From an uncultured Flavobacteriales bacterium (GTDB taxonomy: Bacteria > Bacteroidota > Bacteroidia > Flavobacteriales_G > Salibacteraceae), in the NCBI GenBank assembly GCA_937121175.1, contig CAKZKD010000002.1, forward strand, positions 62,001-126,000: a stretch of DNA of 64,000 nucleotides, given 5' to 3'. Below, one piece after another: positions 1 through 8,751 of this stretch (its first letter is position 1; each line of letters begins with the position of its first letter). The position numbers were made by a program, and so were the translations under genes. A model generated the notes under the pieces. That model was not told the origin of the DNA and did no database searches. It was given only the letters and a program-made list of their open reading frames with translations.

Positions 1-120
1 AAAGGGGTACAGCAAGAATTATGTCTAGCGTATTCACGATTTCAAAAATACCCTTCGAGGGTGCTAAAAAAGTTGAGAGGAAAGTATCTTATAAAGTGCT
101 TAGGGTTAAAAACCATATAA
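1..120 (+). CDS. possible C-terminal end of a gene cut by the window edge
   Basis: Frame 1 is open from the first base to a TAA at 118-120 and encodes 39 residues, rich in Lys/Arg and Leu towards the end. It stops 9 bases before the next gene on the same strand, as an operon partner would. No family can be recognised from so short a tail. Frame 3 is also open up to 143, so this may be chance rather than a real coding end. Confidence 0.3.
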   Translation, partial: KGVQQELCLAYSRFQKYPSRVLKKLRGKYLIKCLGLKTI

Positions 121-129
121 TTTTGCCTC

Positions 130-465
130 GTGGAAAATCTTAAACAACGCTGGGCAAGTGCAACAGATAAGCTAGCACCCGATTTTGGAACCGATCTAGA
201 CTTACAATCGATTCTTTTTATAATTGGGCTTCAAGAACTTGGATTTGTAAAACACAAAATCAATAAGAGGCAAAAACTTGAGGTCTTACATATTGCAGTT
301 TGCAGATTACTGAGCGACTACGGTTTTTACGAATTTGAAGGCTACGATAACGACAAGTGGCCTCACTACACGCGCACTAAAAAATTGCCACAATTAAAAG
401 GAGGTGATCAAGAAAAACTGCTTCAGGAAGCAGCAATAAATTACCTAGAAAAAGTTTACGATTAA
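130..465 (+). CDS. small conserved-looking hypothetical protein
   Basis: A 111-residue soluble protein with no signal peptide or membrane segment, so probably cytoplasmic. The start is GTG: an in-frame TAA at 118-120 excludes any earlier start. The N-terminal two thirds look helical (residues about 24-65), followed by an aromatic patch (residues 66-80: FYEFEGYDNDKWPHY) and a Lys-rich end. I do not recognise the family and give no function. The last bases overlap the stop of the convergent lipoprotein gene by 4 nt. It may be the distal gene of an operon that begins left of the window. Confidence 0.6.
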   Translation: MENLKQRWASATDKLAPDFGTDLDLQSILFIIGLQELGFVKHKINKRQKLEVLHIAVCRLLSDYGFYEFEGYDNDKWPHYTRTKKLPQLKGGDQEKLLQEAAINYLEKVYD

Positions 466-908
466 TCTATTTCGCAAGCACCTAAAACGAAAGTCTCTTC
501 CGTAACTTCGCTGGTTTCGAGTGTAATGAAACCCTCTGCACACAGCGTATCACCGGTCACAATTGTACCAATATCTGGCCCTTCACCGGTATCTCGTTCC
601 ACAGTATTGTATTTTTCAATAAATACACGTAAAACAGATGGATTTTCAAATTCAAAATCAGCCTTACCTACACCGTCAGTAAATTGGGTATCTGCTACAT
701 TACATTCCACGGCTACATCAGGTCGCTGAACGCAGAACACGACAATTTTAGCTTCAGATATGGCGGTTCCGTTGCTGTCTAAAACAGTGATTTCTGCCTT
801 AGGTGGAGTCACTGGGGGTTTACACGATTCCAGGGAAACAGCCACCATTAATCCTAATGCAGCTACCAAACCAACATTTGAAATTACTTTTCCGTAAAAG
901 TTTTGCAT
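462..908 (-). CDS. putative lipoprotein with a carboxypeptidase-regulatory-like beta domain
   Basis: A 148-residue exported protein. Residues 1-28 form a signal peptide with a hydrophobic core, ending in an imperfect lipobox (Leu-Glu-Ser) before Cys29, so it should be lipidated and anchored in the envelope. The mature part starts with a Pro/Lys linker and then a beta-rich module around VLDSNGTAISEAKIVVF, the pattern of the carboxypeptidase-regulatory/Ig-like fold common in Bacteroidota surface lipoproteins. Several further Cys residues (for example near residues 59, 69, 123 and 145) could form disulfides. A TATATTTG promoter box lies 21 nt upstream. The ligand or role is unknown. Confidence 0.6.
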   Translation of the reverse strand: MQNFYGKVISNVGLVAALGLMVAVSLESCKPPVTPPKAEITVLDSNGTAISEAKIVVFCVQRPDVAVECNVADTQFTDGVGKADFEFENPSVLRVFIEKYNTVERDTGEGPDIGTIVTGDTLCAEGFITLETSEVTEETFVLGACEID

Positions 909-929
909 AGAATTCTAATTTTACTTTCG

Positions 930-937
930 CAAATATA
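930..937 (-). promoter_or_regulatory. Bacteroidota -7 box TATATTTG for the 462-908 lipoprotein
   Basis: An exact TAnnTTTG match on the minus strand, ending 21 nt before the ATG at 908. No convincing -33 TTG was found at the expected distance. Confidence 0.45.
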
Positions 938-991
938 GGAATTATCAATGCTGAAGATGCGTTGGACTTTCCAGCATTAATCTAAAGAATT

Positions 992-1834
992 ATGAAGGGT
1001 ATTTATTGGTTTTTACTTTCAATTATATTAACCTCTTGTTTTTTGTCAGGAAAAAAAAAACAAACTTCAAAAGAAGAAATTGTTGCTTTAGAGACTAATT
1101 ATGGTACTCTAAAAGTAAAGCTATATAACGAAACCCCTAAACACAAGGCGAATTTTTTAAATCTTGTTGATAGTGGCTATTACGACGGGCTATTGTTTCA
1201 CAGAGTTATTCCGAAGTTTATGATTCAAGCTGGTGACCCAGACTCAAGAAATGCTAAGCCCAATAAAAACCTCGGTAACAACGGCCCTGGATACACCATT
1301 GAAGCAGAGATTATAGACACTTTTATTCATAAATATGGTGCGCTTGCGGCGGCTCGAACAAGCGATGAGGTAAACCCTGAAAAACGCAGTTCGGGCAGTC
1401 AATTTTACATCGTAAAAGGCAGGAAATATACTGATGGTGAAATGAAAAGGGTTACAGACAACCTTATTCAGCAACGTAAGATGGCTGCTTTAAAAAGGTT
1501 TTTATATGACCCAAAAAATGAGGCATTACTTCGCAGGGCCCAAAGCTACCAAGGTGGAAGAATGATGGTGAAATACGATAGTCTAATTCGAAGCATTGAA
1601 CCGCAAGTTCGGGAACAGCTTGGCACAGATTCTATCGTTAAATTTACCGAATACCAAAAAAGGACTTATACAACACTAGGCGGTGTGCCGCATCTCGATG
1701 GTGGCTACACTGTTTTTGGAGAACTTGTGGAGGGTTTTGATGTATTAGACAGTATTTCTGGTGCGGAGCGAAATCATTACGATCGCCCAAAAAAGGATGT
1801 AATCATTTTGCGAGCAACTAGAGTAAAAAAATAA
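992..1834 (+). CDS. cyclophilin-type peptidyl-prolyl cis-trans isomerase, lipoprotein
   Basis: Catalyses cis-trans isomerisation of prolyl bonds, here in the periplasm or at a membrane face. The signal peptide ends in a lipobox (Leu-Thr-Ser-Cys16). The cyclophilin core starts near residue 30 (VALETNYGTLKVKLY) and contains the catalytic-Arg segment FHRVIPKFMIQAGDP and the SGSQFYIV segment. It resumes near residue 225 with HLDGGYTVFGELVEGFDVLD. At 280 residues it is well over the usual 165-200: about 80 charged residues (approximately 145-225) are inserted in the middle. Inserts of this kind occur in other Bacteroidota cyclophilins. It is convergent with the ChaN-like gene. The family is certain; clients are unknown. 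Confidence 0.92.
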   Translation: MKGIYWFLLSIILTSCFLSGKKKQTSKEEIVALETNYGTLKVKLYNETPKHKANFLNLVDSGYYDGLLFHRVIPKFMIQAGDPDSRNAKPNKNLGNNGPGYTIEAEIIDTFIHKYGALAAARTSDEVNPEKRSSGSQFYIVKGRKYTDGEMKRVTDNLIQQRKMAALKRFLYDPKNEALLRRAQSYQGGRMMVKYDSLIRSIEPQVREQLGTDSIVKFTEYQKRTYTTLGGVPHLDGGYTVFGELVEGFDVLDSISGAERNHYDRPKKDVIILRATRVKK

Positions 1835-1841
1835 TGCTCTT

Positions 1842-2714
1842 CTAGTACGATTTTGGGCCGTCCTTAAGTACCACGATAATATAGTCTGCTTGCTTTTTCC
1901 AATCCTTTTTAAACTCAAGGTTATCAGATTCAACGGTACTAATTACTCCTATTTCAAGCTTTTTTGAAGTGTAATGATTCAGCCAATAAACAATTCCACC
2001 AAAATCCTTTGAGTGGAAGTCACCATTGTAGTGCAAAAACAATTTCGTGTCTTCTAGATTTTTACAGATACTATGCGCCATGGTAGCATCTTTCAGTGCC
2101 TGAGCAGCAACAATTTTTTTAGTATCCATTCCGTGAGACGCTCCAAAATCACTTTTGATGAGTTCTTTGTACGGCTTAACTTTATTGTTCATCTCAAATG
2201 GAAAAGGGTTCATCAATAGTCGTATGCTATCAGTAGCGATTGAATCTAGATAATTTATCGAATTGAATGCTGCAATTTTAGCCAGAGTTCTTGGAATATT
2301 ACTAGCAACAAAAGGCAGGTTTTTTTCTTTTGCTAGGTCTAAAAGCGGAAGATAATCCGATTTAAAGTTGGGCCACAAGTCGGCTTCTTTAAACAATTGG
2401 GTGGTATCAATTATCCCTTGAAGATATTCGTCGATAAGATTTTGATTGTGTCGCTCGAGCATTTCAGCCCCCATCATTAGGGGCTTTTTTTCACTTAACT
2501 TTTGGGCAAGCAACAATTGAATCTTGTGAAGTGTTTGGTCGTTATGTAGTTCACCAAAGAGGATTATGTCCTGTTCCTCCAAACCATCAATCATTGTTTT
2601 TATTTCAACCGGCTTGCCTTTACTAGTGTAAACAGCGTAATAAACTGAATCTTGTGCCATGCCTGCTGAGGCATTTAAAACGACTAAAAGACACAAGACT
2701 TGAACTATTTTCAT
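1842..2714 (-). CDS. ChaN/Tiki-superfamily lipoprotein-like exported protein
   Basis: A 290-residue exported protein with an N-terminal signal peptide (residues 1-20, cleavage after the Ala in GMAQ). The segment IILFGELHNDQTLHK (residues about 49-65) carries the Glu/His pair typical of the ChaN haem-binding/Tiki/TraB superfamily, and a later FLHYNGDFHSKDFGG supplies the second His cluster. Family members include haem-binding lipoproteins and metalloprotease-like enzymes, so haem or metal binding is inferred, not shown. There is no lipobox Cys, unlike Campylobacter ChaN. It is convergent with the cyclophilin gene, 7 nt apart. Confidence 0.8.
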   Translation of the reverse strand: MKIVQVLCLLVVLNASAGMAQDSVYYAVYTSKGKPVEIKTMIDGLEEQDIILFGELHNDQTLHKIQLLLAQKLSEKKPLMMGAEMLERHNQNLIDEYLQGIIDTTQLFKEADLWPNFKSDYLPLLDLAKEKNLPFVASNIPRTLAKIAAFNSINYLDSIATDSIRLLMNPFPFEMNNKVKPYKELIKSDFGASHGMDTKKIVAAQALKDATMAHSICKNLEDTKLFLHYNGDFHSKDFGGIVYWLNHYTSKKLEIGVISTVESDNLEFKKDWKKQADYIIVVLKDGPKSY

Positions 2715-2869
2715 TTTTACGATTTGAACACAAAAATATTCGTTCTTTTGAGACAGTTATGAGCCAGATGTTGTAAGGGTTAAAGGCTAATTTTCTTTAT
2801 TTTTGGGGTTCGTCGCAAAACACCAACGGTCTATTTTAATGGGCGTTAAATGAGTAAATAATAATTATT

Positions 2870-5800
2870 ATGAAGTGCTTTCTTTTCACCCAATTAGTAG
2901 TCGTAATTGTTCTTTTGAACGTTGACTTGCATGCTCAGGACTTACCTTATTTGTTTAAAGAAAATGGGGAGGAAAAAATTGATAGGGAGAAGTACGGTGA
3001 ATACATTCAAAACCACCCTTATAATAATAGAAAGCATATATCCAAAGCAGAAATGAAAGCTATGGATAAGCAAGACCGACCAGATTTAGCTTGGGAGCAA
3101 GAGTTTCTTAGAACTGCAGATCCACTAACTGGTAGGCCAATGTCGGAAAGGCTTTGGCCAATTTTGAGAACAATGCATGCAAAAAGTGCAAATGTTAGTG
3201 CAGCTCCTGGTAGTTCTCCCACAAATAAGTGGACAGAAAGAGGCCCCAACAATGTAGGTGGCCGCACAAGAGCATTATTATTTGACCCGAATGATGCAAG
3301 TAAAAAGAAAGTATGGGCAGGGGGAGTAACCGGTGGCTTATGGTGTAATAACGATATTACTTCATCAACCTCTTCATGGGTTGCAGTAAACGATTTTTGG
3401 GCAAATATTGCAATCACATGTATAGCGTTTGATCCAGTCGCTAACAATACTATGTATGTGGGTACCGGCGAAGGCTGGGGAGGCGGAGGCACAAGCAGTA
3501 GAGGGGCTGGAATATGGAAAACCACAAACGGAGGAACGTCATGGACACAACTTGCTGGCACGGCAGATTTTTACTATGTGAATGATATTGTTGTTAGAAA
3601 TGAATCGGGTACAGGAGTGGTATATGCTGGAGTTACGAGGGCATCATATAAAGGAACTTTCCACGGTACAAAGGAGGGGTTGTACCGCTCTACTAATGGA
3701 GGAACCTCATGGACTCAAGTAATGCCCGCAACCTCAAGTGGAGTATATGCTGCTGCCGACATCGAAATCGCGAAAGATAACCGCATTTGGGTTGGCTCTA
3801 GGACAAATGCTTTTGGTAGAGGTGGTGGGGCCGTTTTGTTTTCAGACAATGGTACAACCTGGACAGCAACGACTGTAGTTACTAGTGGGGAAAGAGTGGA
3901 ATTAGCATGTGCTCCATCTGACAGCTCCGTCGTATATGGAATTGTGGAAAAATCGAATAAAGTAGAAGAAATAATCAGAACAACTAATCGTGGGACTACC
4001 TGGTTGCTTTCTAGTTCCTCTTCTAGCCTTACAGAACCAAGCGATGTTGATAACGGCATTCCTAACACCGACTTTACTCGAGGACAAGCTTTTTACGATT
4101 TAATTGCAGCAGTAAGTCCAGGAAACAAAGACACGGTAGTTGTAGGAGGGATTGACTTGTTTATGTCAACAAATGGTGGCACTACTTGGAAACAGATTTC
4201 TAAGTGGTCGAATAATAATAATTTAAGAAATTTAACCTGCTCTAGAGTTCATGCAGATCAGCATCAATTGGTATTTAGACCAGGCAAATCCAATGAAATG
4301 ATTGTCGGCAATGATGGAGGAGTTTATTACTGTAGCAATTTAAAAACAGCCGAGACCAATAATAATTTCTCGGCAAGGAATTCTGGCTATAATGTTACCC
4401 AATTTTATGCAGGTGCAATTCACTCCACTGCAGGATCTAATTCCATGCTAGCTGGGTCACAGGATAATGGAACTCAACGATTCTCCTCTGCAGGAATGAA
4501 TGCTACTACAGAAGCAACTGGTGGAGATGGGGCTTTCTGCCATATTGACCAAAGCAATCCAACACATCAAACGACGTCCTACGTAAGAAATTCAATTTAC
4601 CGTTCTACTAATAGTGGTTTTAGCTGGACTAGGTTTATTAACGATTTAAATACAGGAAGTTTTATTAACCCAAGTGATTATGATGACAAGCATAATATTC
4701 TGTACACTAATAAATCGAGTTCTAGTTTGTATCGATTTTCTAATTTTACTGGGGCTTCAGTAACTAATACCACCATAACAATAACAGGTAGCACAAATAG
4801 CTTTACTGCCATTACGGCTTCTCCATACAGTGGTTCTACTAGCACCCTTTTTCTTGGAAACTCTGGTGGCCAACTGTTTAAAGTTACGAACGCAAGCACA
4901 ACGCCGATAGTATCAAATATTAATGCTTCGAATACTGTTCCTGCGAGCTCCATTTCATGTATAGAAGTTGGCGCCTCAGAAAACGAATTACTGGTTACTC
5001 TTTTTAATTATGGAAGGGTTTCAGTTTATTACACCAGCAACGGCGGAACGACCTGGGTTAGTAAAGAAGGTAATTTGCCTGATATGCCTATTCGATGGGC
5101 ACTTTTTAATCCTAGGAACCGTAAAGAGGTTATCGTGGCAACTGAACTAGGCGTTTGGGCTACCTCAGACATTTCAGTATCGAGTCCAGTTTGGGTGGCC
5201 TCAAATAACGGTTTAGCAAACGTAAGAGTTGATATGTTGCAATACCGTGCCTCCGACTCTCTAATTATGGCATCAACCCATGGTAGAGGAGTTTTTACTG
5301 GACGATTTAAGGCTCCAGTGGTTACACCTGGTGGCTTACCTGTTGCAAAGTTCGGCGCAAACAAACTTTCGATTTGTTCAGGAGAGTCCATCACTTTTTC
5401 GGATTCTTCTACAAATGGCCCAAATACTTTAATCTGGACATTTACAGGTGGCTCGCCTTCAACATCTTCTGCTTCGAATCCCAGCGTTTCTTACGCAACA
5501 CCTGGAACGTATGCTGTGAAACTAAAAGCTACCAATGCAAATGGAACAGACAGCTTAACGAAAACTGCTTATATAACGGTTAGTGCAGCACCTACTTCAG
5601 CACTTTCAAATTTCCAGAACAAGTGTTCAAATGAACCTCAGTTTGCTCTTTCAGGTGGAACCCCTTCTGGAGGAACCTACTCTGTAAACGGAGTCGCTGC
5701 CACTACTTTTAACCCTTCTTCTTCAGGAAGTGGAACTTATACTATTAAATACAAGGTTCAAGCAAACGGTTGTGCCGATAGTGCAACTCAAAACCTTACG

Positions 5801-7906
5801 GTTCTTTCTGCGCCAAACGTTTCAGCTGGCATCGCACCTATCGTTTGTGAAAACAGCCCAACTTTCGCTCTTTCAAATGGAAATCCTGCCGGAGGAGTTT
5901 ACACTGGAAATGGCGTATCAAATGGCATGTTTAATCCGGTCACAGCAGGAGCAGGGTCGAGTAATATTAAATACAAAATGACCGGGCCTAATGGTTGTGC
6001 CGATAGTGCTCAATTTGCATTAGTGGTGAATGCCAAACCCAATGTTGTTTTAGCTGCTGCAGGTCCTTTTTGCTCAGGTGGCACTCCAATTACACTAAAC
6101 AATGGAACACCTGCCGGAGGCAATTATTCTGGTCCCGGAATATCTGCTGGTTCATTTGACCCAAGCACAGCTGGGATAGGAACACACAACGTAAAGTATG
6201 TATTCACTAATAGAAGTAATTGCTCTGATTCTGCGACCACCACAATTCGTGTAGATTCTGGCGCGGTAGCCTCATTGTCAATCCTTAGTGATGTTTGTAT
6301 GAATGCGGCTCCTTTTGCACTCACTGGTGGTTCACCAATTGGCGGAACGTATGCCGGACCTGGTGTTACCAATGGTATGTTTGACCCATCGGTTGCTGGC
6401 GCAGGCACGCACACTATATCTTACACTGCCTCATCTTCGTGTGGAACGAGTACCGCCACACAATCGATTAACGTTGATTCAATTCCAAATCTTACTGTTT
6501 CAGACTCAATCAGGGGCTGTGAAGGAGAAAGTGTTCAATTTAATGCTACTGGAGCTAACGGTTATAGCTGGTCTCCAACAACTGGGCTTTTGAATCCCTT
6601 GGTTGGAAATCCATTACTTGTATTATCCTCCAATATTACTTATACAGTAACTGGAGCCCATCAGAATGGATGCTCTGTTGAAAAGACGGTACGAGTAATT
6701 GTATCCAAAGTACCTGCTGTTCAGGCAAACCCTGATATGAATATTTGTATCGGTGACACTTTCAAGCTATTAGCTTCTGGGGCGCTTAACTACTCTTGGT
6801 TGCCTAACGCCGGACTCAATAACTCATCTATTGCCAACCCTGAAGGAGTTGGAACTGCATCTGTAGTTTACGTGGTTACTGGAACAAATTCTGATAATTG
6901 TTCGGCAAAAGACACCGTTTCTATAGATGTTAAACCTCCATCCAATGTTACCCATGCACCAATATCTGATTTGTGCGTTAGTTCTGATCCAATATCTTTA
7001 GTAGGAGGTACTCCGTCCAATGGCACTTATAGAGGTACAGGTGTAGTAGGTAATAATTTCGACCCAAAAATTTCTGGGCTTGGCACATTTACTCTAAGGT
7101 ATTCGGCAAATGAGCCAAACAAATGCAAAGCAACAACTTCGGTTAATATTACCGTATTGCAAAGTCCAACTATTGTTTGGAATATGCCTACTGTTATTTG
7201 TGAGAATGGCGGTGTGACCATTTTAACCTCAACTCCATCCGGTGGTACATACAGTGGTACTGGAGTGACTGGAACTTTGTTTGACCCAGGTGTTGCGGGA
7301 ATTGGATTTCATGAACTGTCTTACGATGTAACAGCTTCGGGTTGCTTGGCCACTGAGCGTAGAGAAGTAGAAGTTGTGCCGGGAAGCGATGTTGATAGTA
7401 TTACTGGGCTATCTAATGTTGTGAATAATGGAAAATACAATTATCAAGTAAACCCTATTAATGGGGCAAAATATACTTGGGACATTACAGGAGGAAGCCT
7501 AATTTCTTCAGCTAACAATATTTCTACTGTAAAATGGGGAACCGGAAATAGCGGTAAGGTCGTACTCATTCAAACCAATAGTTTTGGATGCTCCGATACT
7601 ACAGAGCTCTCTATTAATATAAATGCATTAGCTGTGGGTGAAGAAGTTGAAATTGGTGGTGGAATAGTTTTGTTCCCTAACCCCGCAGACCAATCTGTAA
7701 AATTGAAAATCAATGCTAAGAATGCAGATGATGCAGTAATTCGCCTATTCAATAATTCAGGTCAAATAGTTATAGATAATTCAAGTATAACGCAAACAAA
7801 CAATGAATTCCTACTTCCAACCGCTGAATTGCCAGCAGGTTTATATCTATTGAATGCTCAGTTAAATGGCAAAACGTACAATGCTACCTTGGTAGTTAGT
7901 CATTAA
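2870..7906 (+). CDS. giant T9SS-secreted sortilin/BNR-propeller protein with PKD and Gly-rich repeats
   Basis: A 1678-residue secreted protein. Signal peptide: residues 1-22, ending Leu-His-Ala-Gln. Residues about 120-810 form a VPS10/BNR-type beta-propeller, shown by repeated GGTSWTQ-like strand ends (STNGGTSWTQ at several places). A PKD domain follows at about 825-905 (SYATPGTYAVKLKATNANG). Then come six copies of a roughly 75-residue module with the core GGTPSGGTYSGxGVxxxxFDP and Cys near its start, the fourth and fifth separated by two Ig-like units (SWSPTTGL, SWLPNAGL). The last 80 residues (LFPNPADQSVKL onward, ending VVSH) are a T9SS type-A sorting tail, predicting export through the outer membrane. 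A TATTTTTG box sits at 2798-2805. Role: probably adhesion or binding; no catalytic motif was seen. Confidence 0.9.
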   Translation: MKCFLFTQLVVVIVLLNVDLHAQDLPYLFKENGEEKIDREKYGEYIQNHPYNNRKHISKAEMKAMDKQDRPDLAWEQEFLRTADPLTGRPMSERLWPILRTMHAKSANVSAAPGSSPTNKWTERGPNNVGGRTRALLFDPNDASKKKVWAGGVTGGLWCNNDITSSTSSWVAVNDFWANIAITCIAFDPVANNTMYVGTGEGWGGGGTSSRGAGIWKTTNGGTSWTQLAGTADFYYVNDIVVRNESGTGVVYAGVTRASYKGTFHGTKEGLYRSTNGGTSWTQVMPATSSGVYAAADIEIAKDNRIWVGSRTNAFGRGGGAVLFSDNGTTWTATTVVTSGERVELACAPSDSSVVYGIVEKSNKVEEIIRTTNRGTTWLLSSSSSSLTEPSDVDNGIPNTDFTRGQAFYDLIAAVSPGNKDTVVVGGIDLFMSTNGGTTWKQISKWSNNNNLRNLTCSRVHADQHQLVFRPGKSNEMIVGNDGGVYYCSNLKTAETNNNFSARNSGYNVTQFYAGAIHSTAGSNSMLAGSQDNGTQRFSSAGMNATTEATGGDGAFCHIDQSNPTHQTTSYVRNSIYRSTNSGFSWTRFINDLNTGSFINPSDYDDKHNILYTNKSSSSLYRFSNFTGASVTNTTITITGSTNSFTAITASPYSGSTSTLFLGNSGGQLFKVTNASTTPIVSNINASNTVPASSISCIEVGASENELLVTLFNYGRVSVYYTSNGGTTWVSKEGNLPDMPIRWALFNPRNRKEVIVATELGVWATSDISVSSPVWVASNNGLANVRVDMLQYRASDSLIMASTHGRGVFTGRFKAPVVTPGGLPVAKFGANKLSICSGESITFSDSSTNGPNTLIWTFTGGSPSTSSASNPSVSYATPGTYAVKLKATNANGTDSLTKTAYITVSAAPTSALSNFQNKCSNEPQFALSGGTPSGGTYSVNGVAATTFNPSSSGSGTYTIKYKVQANGCADSATQNLTVLSAPNVSAGIAPIVCENSPTFALSNGNPAGGVYTGNGVSNGMFNPVTAGAGSSNIKYKMTGPNGCADSAQFALVVNAKPNVVLAAAGPFCSGGTPITLNNGTPAGGNYSGPGISAGSFDPSTAGIGTHNVKYVFTNRSNCSDSATTTIRVDSGAVASLSILSDVCMNAAPFALTGGSPIGGTYAGPGVTNGMFDPSVAGAGTHTISYTASSSCGTSTATQSINVDSIPNLTVSDSIRGCEGESVQFNATGANGYSWSPTTGLLNPLVGNPLLVLSSNITYTVTGAHQNGCSVEKTVRVIVSKVPAVQANPDMNICIGDTFKLLASGALNYSWLPNAGLNNSSIANPEGVGTASVVYVVTGTNSDNCSAKDTVSIDVKPPSNVTHAPISDLCVSSDPISLVGGTPSNGTYRGTGVVGNNFDPKISGLGTFTLRYSANEPNKCKATTSVNITVLQSPTIVWNMPTVICENGGVTILTSTPSGGTYSGTGVTGTLFDPGVAGIGFHELSYDVTASGCLATERREVEVVPGSDVDSITGLSNVVNNGKYNYQVNPINGAKYTWDITGGSLISSANNISTVKWGTGNSGKVVLIQTNSFGCSDTTELSININALAVGEEVEIGGGIVLFPNPADQSVKLKINAKNADDAVIRLFNNSGQIVIDNSSITQTNNEFLLPTAELPAGLYLLNAQLNGKTYNATLVVSH

Positions 7907-7962
7907 AACGCTAATACTATTGGCAAATCGAAATTCTCGGTTTTGAGTACTTTGGGTTAAAA

Positions 7963-8751
7963 CTAAAGGCTACCTGTTCTTCCACCATCCACTGGAACAT
8001 TAATTCCGTTGATGTACGATGCGGCAGGGCTACTCAAAAAAGCGATAGCATTGGCCACTTCTTCTGGCTCGGCAACTCGTTTCATAGGCACTTGATTTTT
8101 CATTCCCTGCATTACAGAGTCAACATCAGAGCCTGTTTTCTTGGCTTTGTTTTCGATAATTGAAGATAGCCGAACAGTGTTGGTTGCACCCGGAAGTACA
8201 TTGTTTACCGTAATGTTAAACTGCCCTAACTCGTTCGCTAATGTTTTAGACCAATTAGCAACAGCACCTCTTATGGTGTTTGAAACGCCTAACCCATTCA
8301 ACGGAATTTTTACGGAAGTAGAAATAACATTAATAATACGGCCATAGCCCAATTCCTTCATTCCCGAAACCACTGATTGAGCAAGTACTTGGTTACAAAC
8401 CAAATGTTGATTAAACGCAATTCTAAACTCGTCAATATTCGCATCAATAGCCAATCCTCCAGCAGGACCTCCCGTGTTATTTACTAGAATATTGAATTGA
8501 TTTCCAGCGCCAATAAAACCGTCAATTACTTCCTTTAAGTCGTCCGGATAATTGAAGTCTGCAACCAAATAAGTATGGTTTTGATTGTTATCAGTAGGAA
8601 GAACTTTAAGCGCCTCTTTTAGCTTGTCTTCATTTCTGGCCAAGAGTGTGACTGTGGCTCCCATTGACGCAATTTCAGTTGCTGTTGCCAGTCCAATTCC
8701 TTGTGTACTTCCGCAAACTAGGGCGGTTTTCCCCGTTAAATCAAGATTCAT
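7963..8751 (-). CDS. SDR-family oxidoreductase with a non-canonical active site (FabG-like)
   Basis: A 262-residue cytoplasmic Rossmann-fold protein. The cofactor loop is CGSTQGIGLA (residues 13-22), and NNTGGP matches the second structural motif. At the usual Tyr-x3-Lys position the sequence reads GVSNTIRGAV: Tyr is replaced (Ser or Val) and Lys by Arg, although a Ser-rich segment ISTS precedes it. This SNxxR pattern fits the known BKR-like SDR subgroup that lacks a perfect catalytic tetrad, so 3-oxoacyl reductase activity should not be assumed. The ATG overlaps the TAA of the upstream metalloprotease gene (TAATG), implying translational coupling. Substrate unknown. Confidence 0.85.
   Translation of the reverse strand: MNLDLTGKTALVCGSTQGIGLATATEIASMGATVTLLARNEDKLKEALKVLPTDNNQNHTYLVADFNYPDDLKEVIDGFIGAGNQFNILVNNTGGPAGGLAIDANIDEFRIAFNQHLVCNQVLAQSVVSGMKELGYGRIINVISTSVKIPLNGLGVSNTIRGAVANWSKTLANELGQFNITVNNVLPGATNTVRLSSIIENKAKKTGSDVDSVMQGMKNQVPMKRVAEPEEVANAIAFLSSPAASYINGINVPVDGGRTGSL

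Noticed and set aside
3019..3561. Long minus-strand ORFs inside the giant propeller gene (also near 3715-4068 and 5029-5394)
   Set aside because: They are frame shadows of a repetitive, Thr/Ser/Gly-rich coding region; no family, start signal or context supports them.
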